Of a stretch of DNA of 64,000 bases, positions 1-9,010 are shown piece after piece. The DNA is from Dyadobacter bucti (GTDB taxonomy: Bacteria; Bacteroidota; Bacteroidia; Cytophagales; Spirosomataceae): assembly GCF_005869225.1 (NCBI RefSeq), contig NZ_SWFP01000005.1:558001-622000 (forward strand), written 5' to 3'. The first letter of the stretch is position 1; each line of letters starts with the position of its first letter. A program made the translations under genes and the position numbers. The notes under the pieces were generated by a model, which was not told the origin of the DNA, made no database searches, and saw only the letters and a program-made list of their open reading frames with translations.

Positions 1-1
1 A

Positions 2-685
2 ATGGATCCGATTACGAAGCTCGCTGAGAAGCATAACCTGAAAGTAATCACCGATGCAGCCCAGGCACATGGTGCGATGTATCAAAACAGGAAAGTTGGC
101 AGTATTGCCGATGCGACTGCTTTCAGCTTTTATCCTACGAAAAACCTTGGGGCACTGGGTGATGCAGGTGCGGTTACAACTTGCGATGAACAGCTTGCTG
201 AAAAAATAAGATGCCTGAGAAATTACGGGTCGGTAGTGAGATATCAGAATGATTACCAGGGGATTAATTCCAGGCTGGACGAGCTGCAGGCAGCGATCCT
301 GCACGTCAAGTTGCCTTTTCTGGATCCGGAAAACAAAAGAAGGCGCCAAATAGCGGCCCGGTACCTGAGCGGGATCGAAGTACGTAATCTCACGTTACCA
401 CCGGCCGACAGGCCGATGGAAGATGTCTGGCACCTGTTTGTAGTCAGGCATCCCAAAAAGGCTGAACTGATCAGTTATCTGGATTCGAAAAACATACAAA
501 CGAATGTACATTACCCGCTGCCAATCCATAAACAACAGGCTTACCAGCATCTCCATGGACTGGACTTGCCTGTTACCGAGCAGATTCACCGGGAAGTAGT
601 TAGTTTGCCTCTCAACCCTGTTCTGACCGACGAAGACGTTGATTATATCATACATACTTTGAATCAATTTGACGATCATTTATGA
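2..685 (+). CDS. Sugar aminotransferase, DegT/DnrJ/EryC1 family (5' end outside window)
   Basis: This is the C-terminal 227 residues of a PLP-dependent aminotransferase that makes amino sugars for surface glycans. The fragment begins inside the large domain: the TDAAQAHG stretch (about 17-24) carries the Asp that contacts the PLP ring nitrogen, and SFYPTKNLG carries the Schiff-base Lys at about 47. The family is normally about 370 residues, so roughly 140 residues lie to the left of the window, and the Met at nt 2 is probably internal. Its stop overlaps the start of the glycosyltransferase by 4 nt (ATGA), so the two are translationally coupled. The sugar substrate cannot be told from sequence. 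Confidence 0.9.
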   Translation: MDPITKLAEKHNLKVITDAAQAHGAMYQNRKVGSIADATAFSFYPTKNLGALGDAGAVTTCDEQLAEKIRCLRNYGSVVRYQNDYQGINSRLDELQAAILHVKLPFLDPENKRRRQIAARYLSGIEVRNLTLPPADRPMEDVWHLFVVRHPKKAELISYLDSKNIQTNVHYPLPIHKQQAYQHLHGLDLPVTEQIHREVVSLPLNPVLTDEDVDYIIHTLNQFDDHL

Positions 686-1602
686 AATTATCCGTCATTA
701 TCCCGGTATATAACAGCGAAAAGACGATCGCCCCTCTGGTAGAAACTTTACTGCACGCCCTTTCCGCTATCTCTTTCGAAATCGTGATGGTGAATGATGG
801 CAGCCGGGATTCCTCGGAAGTGATTTGCAAGGAAATAGCCAGTAACTACTCTAATGTAAAATTCATTTCTCTCCGTCGTAATTATGGTGAATTTAATGCT
901 GTTATGTGCGGGTTAAATTGGGCATATGGAGACTACTCGGTAATGATAGATGATGATTTTCAAAATCCTCCTGCCGAAATTTTGAAATTGGTTGAGAAGG
1001 CGGAAAGTGAAAATTGTGACGTTGTGTATACGTACTATGCAAGAAAACAGCATTCCGTCGGGCGTAATCTGGGCAGTAAAATGGTGAACTGGCTGACAGG
1101 CTATTTGCTCAACAAACCGAAGGGTCTTTACTTATCCAGCTTCAAATTGATCAGAAAAGAGGTGGTCCGGGAAATTATTAAATACCAGGGGCCATATCCT
1201 TATATCGACGGGCTGATTTTCAGGATTACCCGTAGCATAGGAACAGTTTCCGTCACCCATTTGAAAAGAGAAGAGGGCGTGTCCAATTATACATGGACCA
1301 AGTTGATCTCTTTGTTTCTCAACATACTTTTTTGTTATTCTTCCCTGCCGATCCGGCTTTTCGTACCCATCGGCTTAGGGTTGTTCGGGCTGGGATTTTT
1401 GCTTTTGTGCTTCCTAACGTTACAATGGATTATCGGCCCCGACCCGAAAGGCTGGCAGGTGGTGACTGCAACGTTCATTTTTGTGGGCGGGATCCAATGC
1501 ATCCTGCTGAGTGTGCTCGGAGAATACATCGGGAAAAGTTTTATGGCCCAAAGCGGCCAGCCGCAATATGTGATCAAGTACAACAGCGAAGAGGCGCTAT
1601 GA
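682..1602 (+). CDS. Family 2 glycosyltransferase, GtrB/DPM1-like, membrane anchored
   Basis: The 306-residue protein has the GT-A fold of GT2 enzymes: VIIPVYN at 5-11, VNDGSRD near 37-43 and the metal/nucleotide-binding acidic motif IDDDFQNPP at about 89-97. Two hydrophobic segments follow at roughly 212-252 and 260-284, as in polyprenyl-phosphate sugar transferases of the DPM1/GtrB/ArnC type. It probably charges undecaprenyl phosphate with a sugar on the cytoplasmic face of the inner membrane. It overlaps its upstream and downstream neighbours by ATGA junctions, which points to one glycan operon. Donor sugar unknown. Confidence 0.88.
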   Translation: MKLSVIIPVYNSEKTIAPLVETLLHALSAISFEIVMVNDGSRDSSEVICKEIASNYSNVKFISLRRNYGEFNAVMCGLNWAYGDYSVMIDDDFQNPPAEILKLVEKAESENCDVVYTYYARKQHSVGRNLGSKMVNWLTGYLLNKPKGLYLSSFKLIRKEVVREIIKYQGPYPYIDGLIFRITRSIGTVSVTHLKREEGVSNYTWTKLISLFLNILFCYSSLPIRLFVPIGLGLFGLGFLLLCFLTLQWIIGPDPKGWQVVTATFIFVGGIQCILLSVLGEYIGKSFMAQSGQPQYVIKYNSEEAL

Positions 1603-2366
1603 TAAACAACAGACTGGAATATCAGCGGATGTACGATGTGGAGCGGAAACTATGGTGGTATCAAATCCTGCATTCTAAAGTGCTGGGGCACATCAGGCGG
1701 CATTTCAAGACTGATCATTCTGAAATACGGATTCTGGATGCGGCCTGCGGGACAGGCGGCCTGTTATCTTTTTTGAGGGAAAAAGGATATAATCATCTCA
1801 CCGGGTTCGATTATTCGGCTCACGCTATTGATTTTTCAAGAGAAAGAAATCTTGAAGTAAACTTTGGAGACCTCAAAAAAGTAGGAGAATTCAGACCTGG
1901 AAAGGTTTTTGATGTCATTTGCTGTAACGATGCACTCTACTTTCTGACGGATGAGGAAATTATTTCAGCACTTAAGTCCTTTAAGGAAAAGCTCAATCCG
2001 AACGGTATTCTGATTGTGAACATCCATGCATTTGAAGCATTTTCCGGTACACATGACCTGGCTGTCGGGAGTTCGAGGCGGTTTACGCTCACCGATTTCA
2101 GAATTTACAGTGCCGCTGCTGATTTTAAGATAACTTATCATACATACTGGCCTTTCGCGCTTTCTTTGCCAATTTTTGCTATCAGGCAATGGCAGAAATT
2201 CCGCATCCGCAACCATAATACTGATGCGCAGCAACCGGATTCTGATGTAAAATTTCCTGGTAAACCACTGAATTCTCTCCTTCTCGCAGTGACAAAAGCA
2301 GAAGCCGCGCTATTGCCCCGGGCTCCTTTTGGCAGTTCTCTGTTTATGGTTTTTGAAAAAACCTGA
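1599..2366 (+). CDS. Class I SAM-dependent methyltransferase
   Basis: A 255-residue methyltransferase. Motif I, ILDAACGTGGLL (about 45-56), binds S-adenosylmethionine, and VICCNDALYFL fits motif IV. The reading frame stays open upstream to 1293, but that part lies inside the glycosyltransferase gene; the ATG at 1599 overlaps its stop in an ATGA junction and is the sensible start. With its two neighbours it likely modifies a surface sugar or lipid-linked intermediate. The C-terminal half is not typical of any methyltransferase subgroup I can name, so the acceptor is unknown. Confidence 0.82.
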   Translation: MINNRLEYQRMYDVERKLWWYQILHSKVLGHIRRHFKTDHSEIRILDAACGTGGLLSFLREKGYNHLTGFDYSAHAIDFSRERNLEVNFGDLKKVGEFRPGKVFDVICCNDALYFLTDEEIISALKSFKEKLNPNGILIVNIHAFEAFSGTHDLAVGSSRRFTLTDFRIYSAAADFKITYHTYWPFALSLPIFAIRQWQKFRIRNHNTDAQQPDSDVKFPGKPLNSLLLAVTKAEAALLPRAPFGSSLFMVFEKT

Positions 2367-2396
2367 ATTTCGGTTTTATCTGGTAAAAGTAAAAAA

Positions 2397-2408
2397 GAAT
2401 GTAGGTTC
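2397..2408. promoter_or_regulatory. Putative TetR operator O1, upstream of the SDR gene
   Basis: The site reads GAATGTAGGTTC, a GAAy-N4-GTTC palindrome. It matches O3 in front of the quinone oxidoreductase (GAATGTACGTTC) at 11 of 12 positions and has the same half-sites as O2 in front of the tetR gene. It lies 57 nt before the chosen SDR start. Binding is inferred from the repeated site and the adjacent repressor gene. Confidence 0.5.
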
Positions 2409-2465
2409 AGACCGGACGATTTTTTGGCGGAGTGTGTTATCATCTTGCCGAATTATCAAAATTAT

Positions 2466-3260
2466 ATGGATTTACAACTTACCGGAAAGACTGCTTTTAT
2501 TAGCGGTTCCACACAGGGGATCGGATTTGCGATTGCTCAGAATTTATTAAAAGAAGGCGCTGCGGTTGTCATCAACGGCAGGTCAGCATCGAAAGTAGCT
2601 GACGCCGTCAGTAAATTAAAGGATTTATACCCGGAGGCGAATGTATCTGGATTCGAAGCGGATTTTTCAAAGGTTGATGAAGTAAATGCCTTGCTGGAAA
2701 AGCTTCCCGAAATCGATATCCTTATCAATAATGCGGGTATTTTTGAACCGAAGCCTTTTGTAGAAATTACAGACGAAGAGTGGTTCAACTTTTTCGAGGT
2801 CAATGTCCTGAGCGGCGTCCGCTTGTCCAGACACTTCTTCCCTAAAATGATCGCCAAAAACTGGGGTCGCATCATCTTTATTTCCAGCGAATCAGCTGTG
2901 AACATCCCTGAGGAAATGATCCACTACGGAATGACAAAAACGGCCCAGCTTGCTGTGAGCAGGGGATTGTCGGAGCTTACCAGAGGTACAAATGTGACGG
3001 TCAATTCCGTTTTACCCGGCCCTACAAAATCAGAAGGTGTCGCTGAATTTGTCAAACAACTGGCTGCTGCTGCCAACGTGACGCCTGAGGAAGCAGAGAA
3101 GGATTTTTTCAAAACAGCAAGACCTACTTCATTGCTTGAACGTTTTGCTTCGGTGGAAGAAATTGCAAATCTGGTCACCTACGTTGCGAGTCCGCTTTCA
3201 TCCGGAACGAATGGTTCTGCCCTGAAAGTAGACGGAGGAGTAGCCAAGTTCATTATTTAA
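2466..3260 (+). CDS. SDR-family NAD(P)-dependent oxidoreductase
   Basis: This is a classical short-chain dehydrogenase of 264 residues. The dinucleotide-binding motif is SGSTQGIG near residues 12-19, the NNAG motif follows near 90, and the catalytic triad appears as Ser (FISSES), Tyr and Lys (YGMTK). The open frame extends 14 codons upstream, but the ATG at 2466 places the start right before the first beta strand as in the family, so I used it. It is followed by a tetR gene in the same direction and shares an operator-like site with it, which suggests a role in detoxifying or reducing a reactive carbonyl. Substrate unknown. Confidence 0.88.
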   Translation: MDLQLTGKTAFISGSTQGIGFAIAQNLLKEGAAVVINGRSASKVADAVSKLKDLYPEANVSGFEADFSKVDEVNALLEKLPEIDILINNAGIFEPKPFVEITDEEWFNFFEVNVLSGVRLSRHFFPKMIAKNWGRIIFISSESAVNIPEEMIHYGMTKTAQLAVSRGLSELTRGTNVTVNSVLPGPTKSEGVAEFVKQLAAAANVTPEEAEKDFFKTARPTSLLERFASVEEIANLVTYVASPLSSGTNGSALKVDGGVAKFII

Positions 3261-3335
3261 AGAAGGCTTCCGGAAGTTGCATTTCATAAATACCTCAAAA
3301 TGTGCATCCGGAGCTTTTGATATTAACCTATTCTG

Positions 3336-3347
3336 GAACAAACGTTC
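3336..3347. promoter_or_regulatory. Putative TetR operator O2, upstream of tetR (autoregulation)
   Basis: GAACAAACGTTC is a GAAC-N4-GTTC palindrome 21 nt before the tetR start codon. A weak TATTTG box sits just downstream, so a bound repressor would overlap the promoter. Confidence 0.55.
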
Positions 3348-3368
3348 TGAAATATTTGTCTGATAGAT

Positions 3369-3947
3369 ATGGCAAGAAACAAAGCATTTGAACCCGAAGA
3401 AAAACTGAAAAAGGCGAAAGATCTTTTCTGGCAAAAAGGATACAGCGGCACCACAATGCAGGACCTCGTCGATACTATGGGTCTCAACCGCGGCAGCATT
3501 TATGATACTTACGGAGACAAGCACAGTCTTTTTCTCATGTGCCTCACAAGCTATGCAGATAGTACCTTGGCGGACTTTCAGCAAGCCGTGACGGAAACGA
3601 AATCGCCCCTGAAAGCGATAGAGAAAATCATAAAACGGGCTGTGGTCAGGACGGTTGCGGAAGGAAAAACATGCATGGGCGTGAAGTCGACTTTTGAGCT
3701 GGCTTCGGTGGACGCAGAGGTGCACACCATATTAAAGGACAATACCAACGGGATGGTTGCGGTGCTCAAAGAGTTGGTAAAGAAAGCGCAAAAAGCTGGG
3801 GAAATCAGTGCCAAGCGTGATCCGGGTGTAGTGGCAGCCTTTATTGTAGCCAATTTTACGGGATTCTGGCAGTTTTATCTGGTTTATCAGGATGCGGCGC
3901 TGATACAGCAGCAGGCGGATTTTTTAATCAGATCCATAAAGAAATAG
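3369..3947 (+). CDS. TetR/AcrR-family transcriptional repressor
   Basis: The 192-residue protein has the TetR layout. The N-terminal helix-turn-helix covers about 28-51, with TTMQDLVDTMGLNRGSIYD as the recognition part, followed by an all-helical ligand-binding domain of ordinary length. The C-terminal region has the feel of the AcrR/YxaF-like group that controls oxidoreductases. It lies between an SDR gene and a quinone oxidoreductase gene, and all three have the same GAAy-N4-GTTC palindrome in their upstream regions. I infer that it represses itself and both enzymes and is released by a small electrophile or quinone. The ligand cannot be read from sequence. Confidence 0.9.
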   Translation: MARNKAFEPEEKLKKAKDLFWQKGYSGTTMQDLVDTMGLNRGSIYDTYGDKHSLFLMCLTSYADSTLADFQQAVTETKSPLKAIEKIIKRAVVRTVAEGKTCMGVKSTFELASVDAEVHTILKDNTNGMVAVLKELVKKAQKAGEISAKRDPGVVAAFIVANFTGFWQFYLVYQDAALIQQQADFLIRSIKK

Positions 3948-3962
3948 TTTTGCGTTATTCTT

Positions 3963-3974
3963 GAATGTACGTTC
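3963..3974. promoter_or_regulatory. Putative TetR operator O3, upstream of quinone oxidoreductase
   Basis: GAATGTACGTTC lies between the tetR stop and the oxidoreductase start. A TATTCTTG box (3956-3963) resembling the Bacteroidota TAnnTTTG element touches the site, so binding would block it. Confidence 0.55.
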
Positions 3975-3986
3975 AGGAATGTGTTA

Positions 3987-5000
3987 ATGTTCAAGTATAT
4001 GTTAAGCTCCTATAAAGAATCAGAAAATAGATCAGGCGTAATAAAAATCTACCAGCAGGGGGCACCATCTGTGCTTCAGTATACGAAAGAGGTGGTTCCG
4101 GAGCCTGGCCCGGGACAAGTGCAGGTAAGGCAGGCCGCTATCGGGCTGAATTTTATTGATACTTATTTCAGGGATGGAAAATTCCCGGTGAAATCATTCC
4201 CCTACACACCCGGCGTTGAAGGAGCCGGTACTGTCGAGGCAGTGGGCCCCTGGGTTACGGATTTTAAAGTCGGTGACCGGGTAGGATATCACTTCATTCC
4301 GGGTTCATACTCGGAAGTCCGCAATGTTTCCACGCATCAGTTGATAACCCTGCCAGAGGATATCACTTTCGAGCAGGCAGCAGCGATATTGGTAAAAGGC
4401 TTTACTGCCAGGATGCTGGTAAGGTCTATTCATCAAGTATCGGAAGGAGAAGTGGTGTTGGTGCATGCTGCTGCTGGCGGGGTAGGTTCTCTGGTTGCGA
4501 AGTGGGCAAAATCGCTGGGTGCAACAGTGATAGGTACGGTAGGTTCGCCAAAGAAGCGGGATAATGCGATCAGAAATGGTGCAGACCATGTCTTTCTGGC
4601 TAATTGCGAGGGTTTTGCCAATTCGGTCAATGAAATTACCAAAGGAAAAGGAGTGGACGTGGTTTACGACGGTGTAGGCCGGGACACTTTTTCTCAATCG
4701 GTTGATCTGCTGCATGATGGCGGTAAAATTGTTTTGTACGGATCCTCTTCGGGGCAGCCGGAGCATATTAACCACGCCAGTCTGAGAGCGAGGGATATCA
4801 CTTTATATACACCTGCACTGAGCGCCTACATTACAGATTATGACAGTTTACAACTTTATGCTGCCGATACCTTTGCTGCGTTTCATTCAGGTGTTTTTGG
4901 TGATTTGAGCATTACAAAATATCCTTTGTCACAAGTCAGCCAGGCACATACGGACCTGGAATCGAGGCTTACAACCGGCCTGGTTATTCTTGTTCCCTAG
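3987..5000 (+). CDS. NADPH:quinone oxidoreductase, zinc-free MDR/QOR family
   Basis: A medium-chain reductase of about 337 residues. The substrate-site motif RQAAIGLNFIDTYFRDG is typical of QorA-type enzymes, and HAAAGGVGSL (around 155) is the NADPH-binding glycine motif. Zinc ligands of alcohol dehydrogenases are absent. It should reduce quinones in the cytoplasm. The start is uncertain: GTG 3981, ATG 3987 and ATG 3999 are all in frame, and all give an N-terminus some 10-15 residues longer than usual. Position behind the TetR gene and its operator suggests induction by quinones or electrophiles. Confidence 0.88.
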   Translation: MFKYMLSSYKESENRSGVIKIYQQGAPSVLQYTKEVVPEPGPGQVQVRQAAIGLNFIDTYFRDGKFPVKSFPYTPGVEGAGTVEAVGPWVTDFKVGDRVGYHFIPGSYSEVRNVSTHQLITLPEDITFEQAAAILVKGFTARMLVRSIHQVSEGEVVLVHAAAGGVGSLVAKWAKSLGATVIGTVGSPKKRDNAIRNGADHVFLANCEGFANSVNEITKGKGVDVVYDGVGRDTFSQSVDLLHDGGKIVLYGSSSGQPEHINHASLRARDITLYTPALSAYITDYDSLQLYAADTFAAFHSGVFGDLSITKYPLSQVSQAHTDLESRLTTGLVILVP

Positions 5001-5080
5001 CTTTTCTGCAAATTTTCAGACCACCTTCTGTTGTCGTTTTTGTTATATTTACATTGATCAGCCGAACATATTTATTGATT

Positions 5081-5686
5081 ATGCCAAAAATACTTATTCA
5101 GTTTGCGCATCCGACATTAAGTAAATCCAGCGTGCAGAAAACAATGGAAAGTTATTGCAGAACGGTCAAGGGCGTTACTTTTAATGACTTATACGAAAAT
5201 TATCCGGATCTCTATATAGATGTAAAAAAGGAGCAGCAGCTTCTTTTACAGCACGACATTATCGTATTGCAGCACCCTTTTTACTGGTACAGCAGTCCGC
5301 CTATTATGAAGCAGTGGCTTGATCTGGTTCTGGAATACAACTGGGCATACGGGCCGGAAGGGAACAGGCTGGCCGGTAAAAAGATTTTCAACGCTTTATC
5401 CTGTGGTGGCTCGAAAGAGGCGTATAAAGATACGGGTTACAACCGCTTTCCTGTGAATGTGTACTTGCTTCCCTTCAATCAGACTGCCCATTTATGCAAA
5501 ATGGAGTACCTTCCGCCCTTTGTTATTCATGAAACATATTCCATGAAACAGCAAACGATCGATGATCATGGAAAGCAGTATGCCAGTATTCTCAAAGCGT
5601 TTGTGAACAATGAAATTCAGCAGGAACATTATCAGCATATTGAATATCTCAATGAACTGCATCTGCTATCAGCCCTGAATTCCTAA
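5081..5686 (+). CDS. NAD(P)H oxidoreductase, KefG-like antiporter subunit
   Basis: A flavodoxin-fold protein of 201 residues. The N-terminus PKILIQFAHPTLSKS is the FMN phosphate-binding loop and HPFYWYSSPPIMKQWLD is the conserved strand-loop of the MdaB/KefF/KefG family. In other bacteria KefF and KefG bind the cytoplasmic side of the Kef potassium/proton antiporters and are needed for full activity; that a CPA2 antiporter gene follows 51 nt downstream supports the same role here. The start at 5081 was preferred over an in-frame start nine codons upstream because it begins directly at the first beta strand. Confidence 0.85.
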   Translation: MPKILIQFAHPTLSKSSVQKTMESYCRTVKGVTFNDLYENYPDLYIDVKKEQQLLLQHDIIVLQHPFYWYSSPPIMKQWLDLVLEYNWAYGPEGNRLAGKKIFNALSCGGSKEAYKDTGYNRFPVNVYLLPFNQTAHLCKMEYLPPFVIHETYSMKQQTIDDHGKQYASILKAFVNNEIQQEHYQHIEYLNELHLLSALNS

Positions 5687-5737
5687 TCGAAGGCCCCGGT
5701 CTGCGGGTGTGTTTTACTATTTCTCTTTACTTATATC

Positions 5738-7609
5738 ATGCAACAAACATTCTTCTTTCAGGCCATGATTTATCTGGCATCAGCCGTCATTATGGTGCCT
5801 GTTGCCAAGCGGTTGGGATTGGGCTCGGTACTGGGTTATCTGGTGGCTGGAGTGCTGATCGGGCCTGCGGGGCTGGAATTTATAGGTCTGGAAGGCCAGG
5901 ACATCATGCATTTTGCTGAATTCGGGGTGGTGATGATGCTATTTGTGATCGGCCTCGAGCTGGAACCTTCCCGGCTTTGGCGCATGCGCAAGGACATTGC
6001 CGGACTTGGAGGCCTGCAGGTTGGGATTACGAGCCTTGTCGTGATGGGGCTGGCACTGGCTTTTGGTATATACTGGAAAGAAGCGCTGGCGCTCGGGTTG
6101 ATAGTGGCCATGTCCTCCACAGCGATTGTGATGCAGACCCTGGATGAAAAGGGATGGCTGAAAACGGCTGCGGGACAAAGCTCTTTTGCTGTGCTTTTAT
6201 TTCAGGATCTGGCTATAATTCCTATGCTGGCGTTATTTCCGCTGCTGGCGAGTAATCAGCCGGAAGAAGTAGCACATGGGTCAGAAAGTGGCTCTCTCGT
6301 GAGCAATTTGCCAGCCTGGGAACAGGCGGTGATCGTGCTTGGATCGGTTGCCATCGTGGTGGTCACAGGGAAGTATCTTCTGCGACCGGTTTTCCGTATC
6401 ATGGCAAAAACCGGAATGAGGGAAATGTTTACCGCTATTGCCCTGCTGCTGGTGGTAGGCATTGCGGTGCTGATGACCTCCGTAGGACTCAGCCCGGCCC
6501 TCGGAGCGTTTCTGGCCGGGGTGGTACTGGCCAATTCGGAATACCGCCATGAACTGGAAAGTTCAATAGATCCGTTTAAAGGATTGTTGCTGGGGTTGTT
6601 CTTTATTTCGGTTGGATCATCCATTGATTTTCAATTGATCATATCAAAACCTTTGTTGATCATGGGGCTGGTGTCTGGCTTCATGATCTGCAAGGCGGCT
6701 ATATTGTTTGCACTCGGAAAGATCTTTAAAGTAAGGACAGCCCAGAATTTTATATTCAGTTTCGGTTTGAGCCAGGTGGGGGAATTTGCTTTTGTGCTGC
6801 TGAGCTTTTCACTTCAGGAAGGTGTACTGACAAAGGATATTACAGACATTATGATGGCCGTTGTGGCTATAAGTATGGCACTTACGCCACTGGTGATGGT
6901 ACTGAATGACAAGCTGATCCTCAGCAGGGTATGCAAGGTAGAGGAGGGGCTTCAGGTACAAAGGCCGAGCGACGTGGAGGAACAGGACAACCCGGTGATC
7001 ATCGCAGGCTATGGACATTTTGGGAATACCATCGGACGTTTTTTACGTGCAAACAATGTCACTGCCACCGTTTTGGATAATGATAGTGACAACGTTGATT
7101 TTCTCAGGAGGATGGGATTGAAAGTGTATTATGGCGACGCTACCCGTTACGAGCTGCTGGACATTGCCGGAGCCAACAAAGCACAGATGATAATTATCGC
7201 TATCAACGATGAAGAAAAGCGGCTGGAAATGATCGAAACCGTTAAAAAACATTTCCCCCATCTGCATATCCTCGTTCGCTCCACCAACCGGAACGATGCC
7301 TACGATCTCATGAATGCGGGTATGATGCACATTTACAGAGAGACATTCGATACCAGTCTCCGTTTGGGAATTGATGCGCTGAAATTGCTTGGGCACCGAG
7401 CGCACGAGGCTACGCGGTCCGCCAAGACATTTTTTATCCACGATGAACGTACATTGAAACACCTTTCCAAGATCAGGAATGATGAGGAACTGTATCTCAA
7501 TACCGTCAGGCAGAGTATTGAAGAACTCGAGATGATCATGCAGGCCGACCGCGAAGCCATGAACCTCGGGGCGATCGCAGGCTGGGAGCGAAAAGCCGAA
7601 AATGCCTGA
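5738..7609 (+). CDS. CPA2-family cation:proton antiporter with RCK domain (KefB/KefC-like)
   Basis: The 623-residue inner-membrane protein has about 12-13 hydrophobic segments (residues 1-390) forming a sodium/hydrogen exchanger domain. A cytoplasmic Rossmann-type RCK/TrkA-N domain follows (about 415-540), with IIAGYGHFGNTIGRFL as the glycine motif. It probably exports potassium in exchange for protons and acidifies the cytoplasm during electrophile stress, which fits the KefG-like partner upstream and the quinone-reductase block before it. A short charged tail ends the protein. The glutathione-binding residues of E. coli KefC were not verified. Confidence 0.9.
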   Translation: MQQTFFFQAMIYLASAVIMVPVAKRLGLGSVLGYLVAGVLIGPAGLEFIGLEGQDIMHFAEFGVVMMLFVIGLELEPSRLWRMRKDIAGLGGLQVGITSLVVMGLALAFGIYWKEALALGLIVAMSSTAIVMQTLDEKGWLKTAAGQSSFAVLLFQDLAIIPMLALFPLLASNQPEEVAHGSESGSLVSNLPAWEQAVIVLGSVAIVVVTGKYLLRPVFRIMAKTGMREMFTAIALLLVVGIAVLMTSVGLSPALGAFLAGVVLANSEYRHELESSIDPFKGLLLGLFFISVGSSIDFQLIISKPLLIMGLVSGFMICKAAILFALGKIFKVRTAQNFIFSFGLSQVGEFAFVLLSFSLQEGVLTKDITDIMMAVVAISMALTPLVMVLNDKLILSRVCKVEEGLQVQRPSDVEEQDNPVIIAGYGHFGNTIGRFLRANNVTATVLDNDSDNVDFLRRMGLKVYYGDATRYELLDIAGANKAQMIIIAINDEEKRLEMIETVKKHFPHLHILVRSTNRNDAYDLMNAGMMHIYRETFDTSLRLGIDALKLLGHRAHEATRSAKTFFIHDERTLKHLSKIRNDEELYLNTVRQSIEELEMIMQADREAMNLGAIAGWERKAENA

Positions 7610-7614
7610 TTACC

Positions 7615-9000
7615 TTACGCTGTACGGAGGCCGCTCGATTTGAAAAGGTAAGTACCGATAAACATGCCTGCGAGGCTGGTGAATAGCCCGTAGATCAGCG
7701 GAGGATATTCGGTCTCAATGTATGTGCACATCAGCCAGACGACCAACCCCGATACCATCGACAAAATACATCCGACCTGATTGGAGCCTTTCCAGTATAG
7801 TCCCGCCGCAAGTGGCACAAACAGGGAAACCAGGCTGAACGCAGAGGATTCCGCTACGAGCTCGAAGATACTTTCGCGGGTGACCGCCAGTAAAATACAA
7901 ATTGCTGTAATCACCACAATCCCGATCCTGATGGTTAGAAGCAGCTTTTTATCTGTAAGCCCGGGATTGAAAAACTTGATCACATTCTCCCCAAAAACGG
8001 CTGCGGGAGCCATAATGGCACTGCTGGTAGTGCTGAGAATGGCCGAAACCAGCGCCCCGAAAAAAAGGATCTGAAGTGGTATGTTCATGTGCTGCAACAC
8101 CATGTTAGGAATGATCATCTGACCGTCTTTGGCACTTTCCGGATAAAGATGATGGCCGCAAAGCGCAATAAAAAGCGGAAGCAGGGCAACGGTAAGGTAC
8201 ATGAACGATGAAAGCATAGTGGCCTTTACAGAGACATCGGCAGATTTCGCCGACATCACACGCTGAAATACATCCTGCTGCGGGATGGAGCCCAGGCCGA
8301 TCGTAATCCAGGCAGCGAAATATTCGACATATCCTTTGAAAGTAAATTCGGGATAGAAACGGAAAAAACCTTTTGGTGCACCTTCGATCAGCGGCTGAAA
8401 ACCGCCGACTTTCTGATAAAGAACGGATGCTACTATGAGAAGACCGGCAACGATCATGATGGTCTGCAGGAAATCTGTAATGGAAATCGACCACATACCG
8501 CCCCAAATAGTGTAGATGATCACGACCAGAGAGCTGGTCAAAATACATTCGGTAAGCGACCAGCCCAAAACTATTTTAAGTACAATTCCCATTGCAAGTA
8601 ATTGTGCTGCAATCCAGCTAAAGTAAGAAGGGATGATCAGGATTGCAGACAATAATTCAGCATAGCGGCCGTATCTGATCCTGAAAAAATCACAAAAGGT
8701 GATGATGTTCATTTTGTAAAACCGGCGGGCGAAGAACAGGCCGACCAGTAAAAGACAAAGTGCCGCTCCGAAGGGATCTTCGATGACACCCAAGACACCG
8801 TGTTCCATGAATTCGGTCGGCGCACCCATGATCGTTTCGGACCCAAACCAGGTGGCGAAAGTTGCTGAGGCCGCAAGTACAAGTGGCAACCTTCTGCCAG
8901 CGAGTATGAAATCTGTGGTAGTAGAAACTTTGCGGGATGCCCAGAGCCCTATTGCGAGGTTTAATAATAAGTATCCAAGAATGGAGATAGCCAGCATCAA
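7615..9000 (-). CDS. Sodium:solute symporter family (SSS) protein
   Basis: A 461-residue polytopic protein with about 12-13 transmembrane segments and the SSS signature region around SETIMGAPTEF and GSIPQQDVFQRVMSAK. It takes up a solute with sodium; members move sugars, proline, pantothenate or sialic acid, and the substrate cannot be told here. It lies 10 nt after the SGNH-like gene on the same strand, so it may be read from the acyl-modification operon, and it converges on the antiporter gene with only 5 nt between the stops. Confidence 0.87.
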   Translation of the reverse strand: MMLAISILGYLLLNLAIGLWASRKVSTTTDFILAGRRLPLVLAASATFATWFGSETIMGAPTEFMEHGVLGVIEDPFGAALCLLLVGLFFARRFYKMNIITFCDFFRIRYGRYAELLSAILIIPSYFSWIAAQLLAMGIVLKIVLGWSLTECILTSSLVVIIYTIWGGMWSISITDFLQTIMIVAGLLIVASVLYQKVGGFQPLIEGAPKGFFRFYPEFTFKGYVEYFAAWITIGLGSIPQQDVFQRVMSAKSADVSVKATMLSSFMYLTVALLPLFIALCGHHLYPESAKDGQMIIPNMVLQHMNIPLQILFFGALVSAILSTTSSAIMAPAAVFGENVIKFFNPGLTDKKLLLTIRIGIVVITAICILLAVTRESIFELVAESSAFSLVSLFVPLAAGLYWKGSNQVGCILSMVSGLVVWLMCTYIETEYPPLIYGLFTSLAGMFIGTYLFKSSGLRTA

Positions 9001-9010
9001 ATGATATTGT

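Noticed and set aside
1293..1598. 102-residue N-terminal extension of the methyltransferase
   Set aside because: It lies fully inside the glycosyltransferase gene in another frame; the ATGA junction at 1599 is the natural start.
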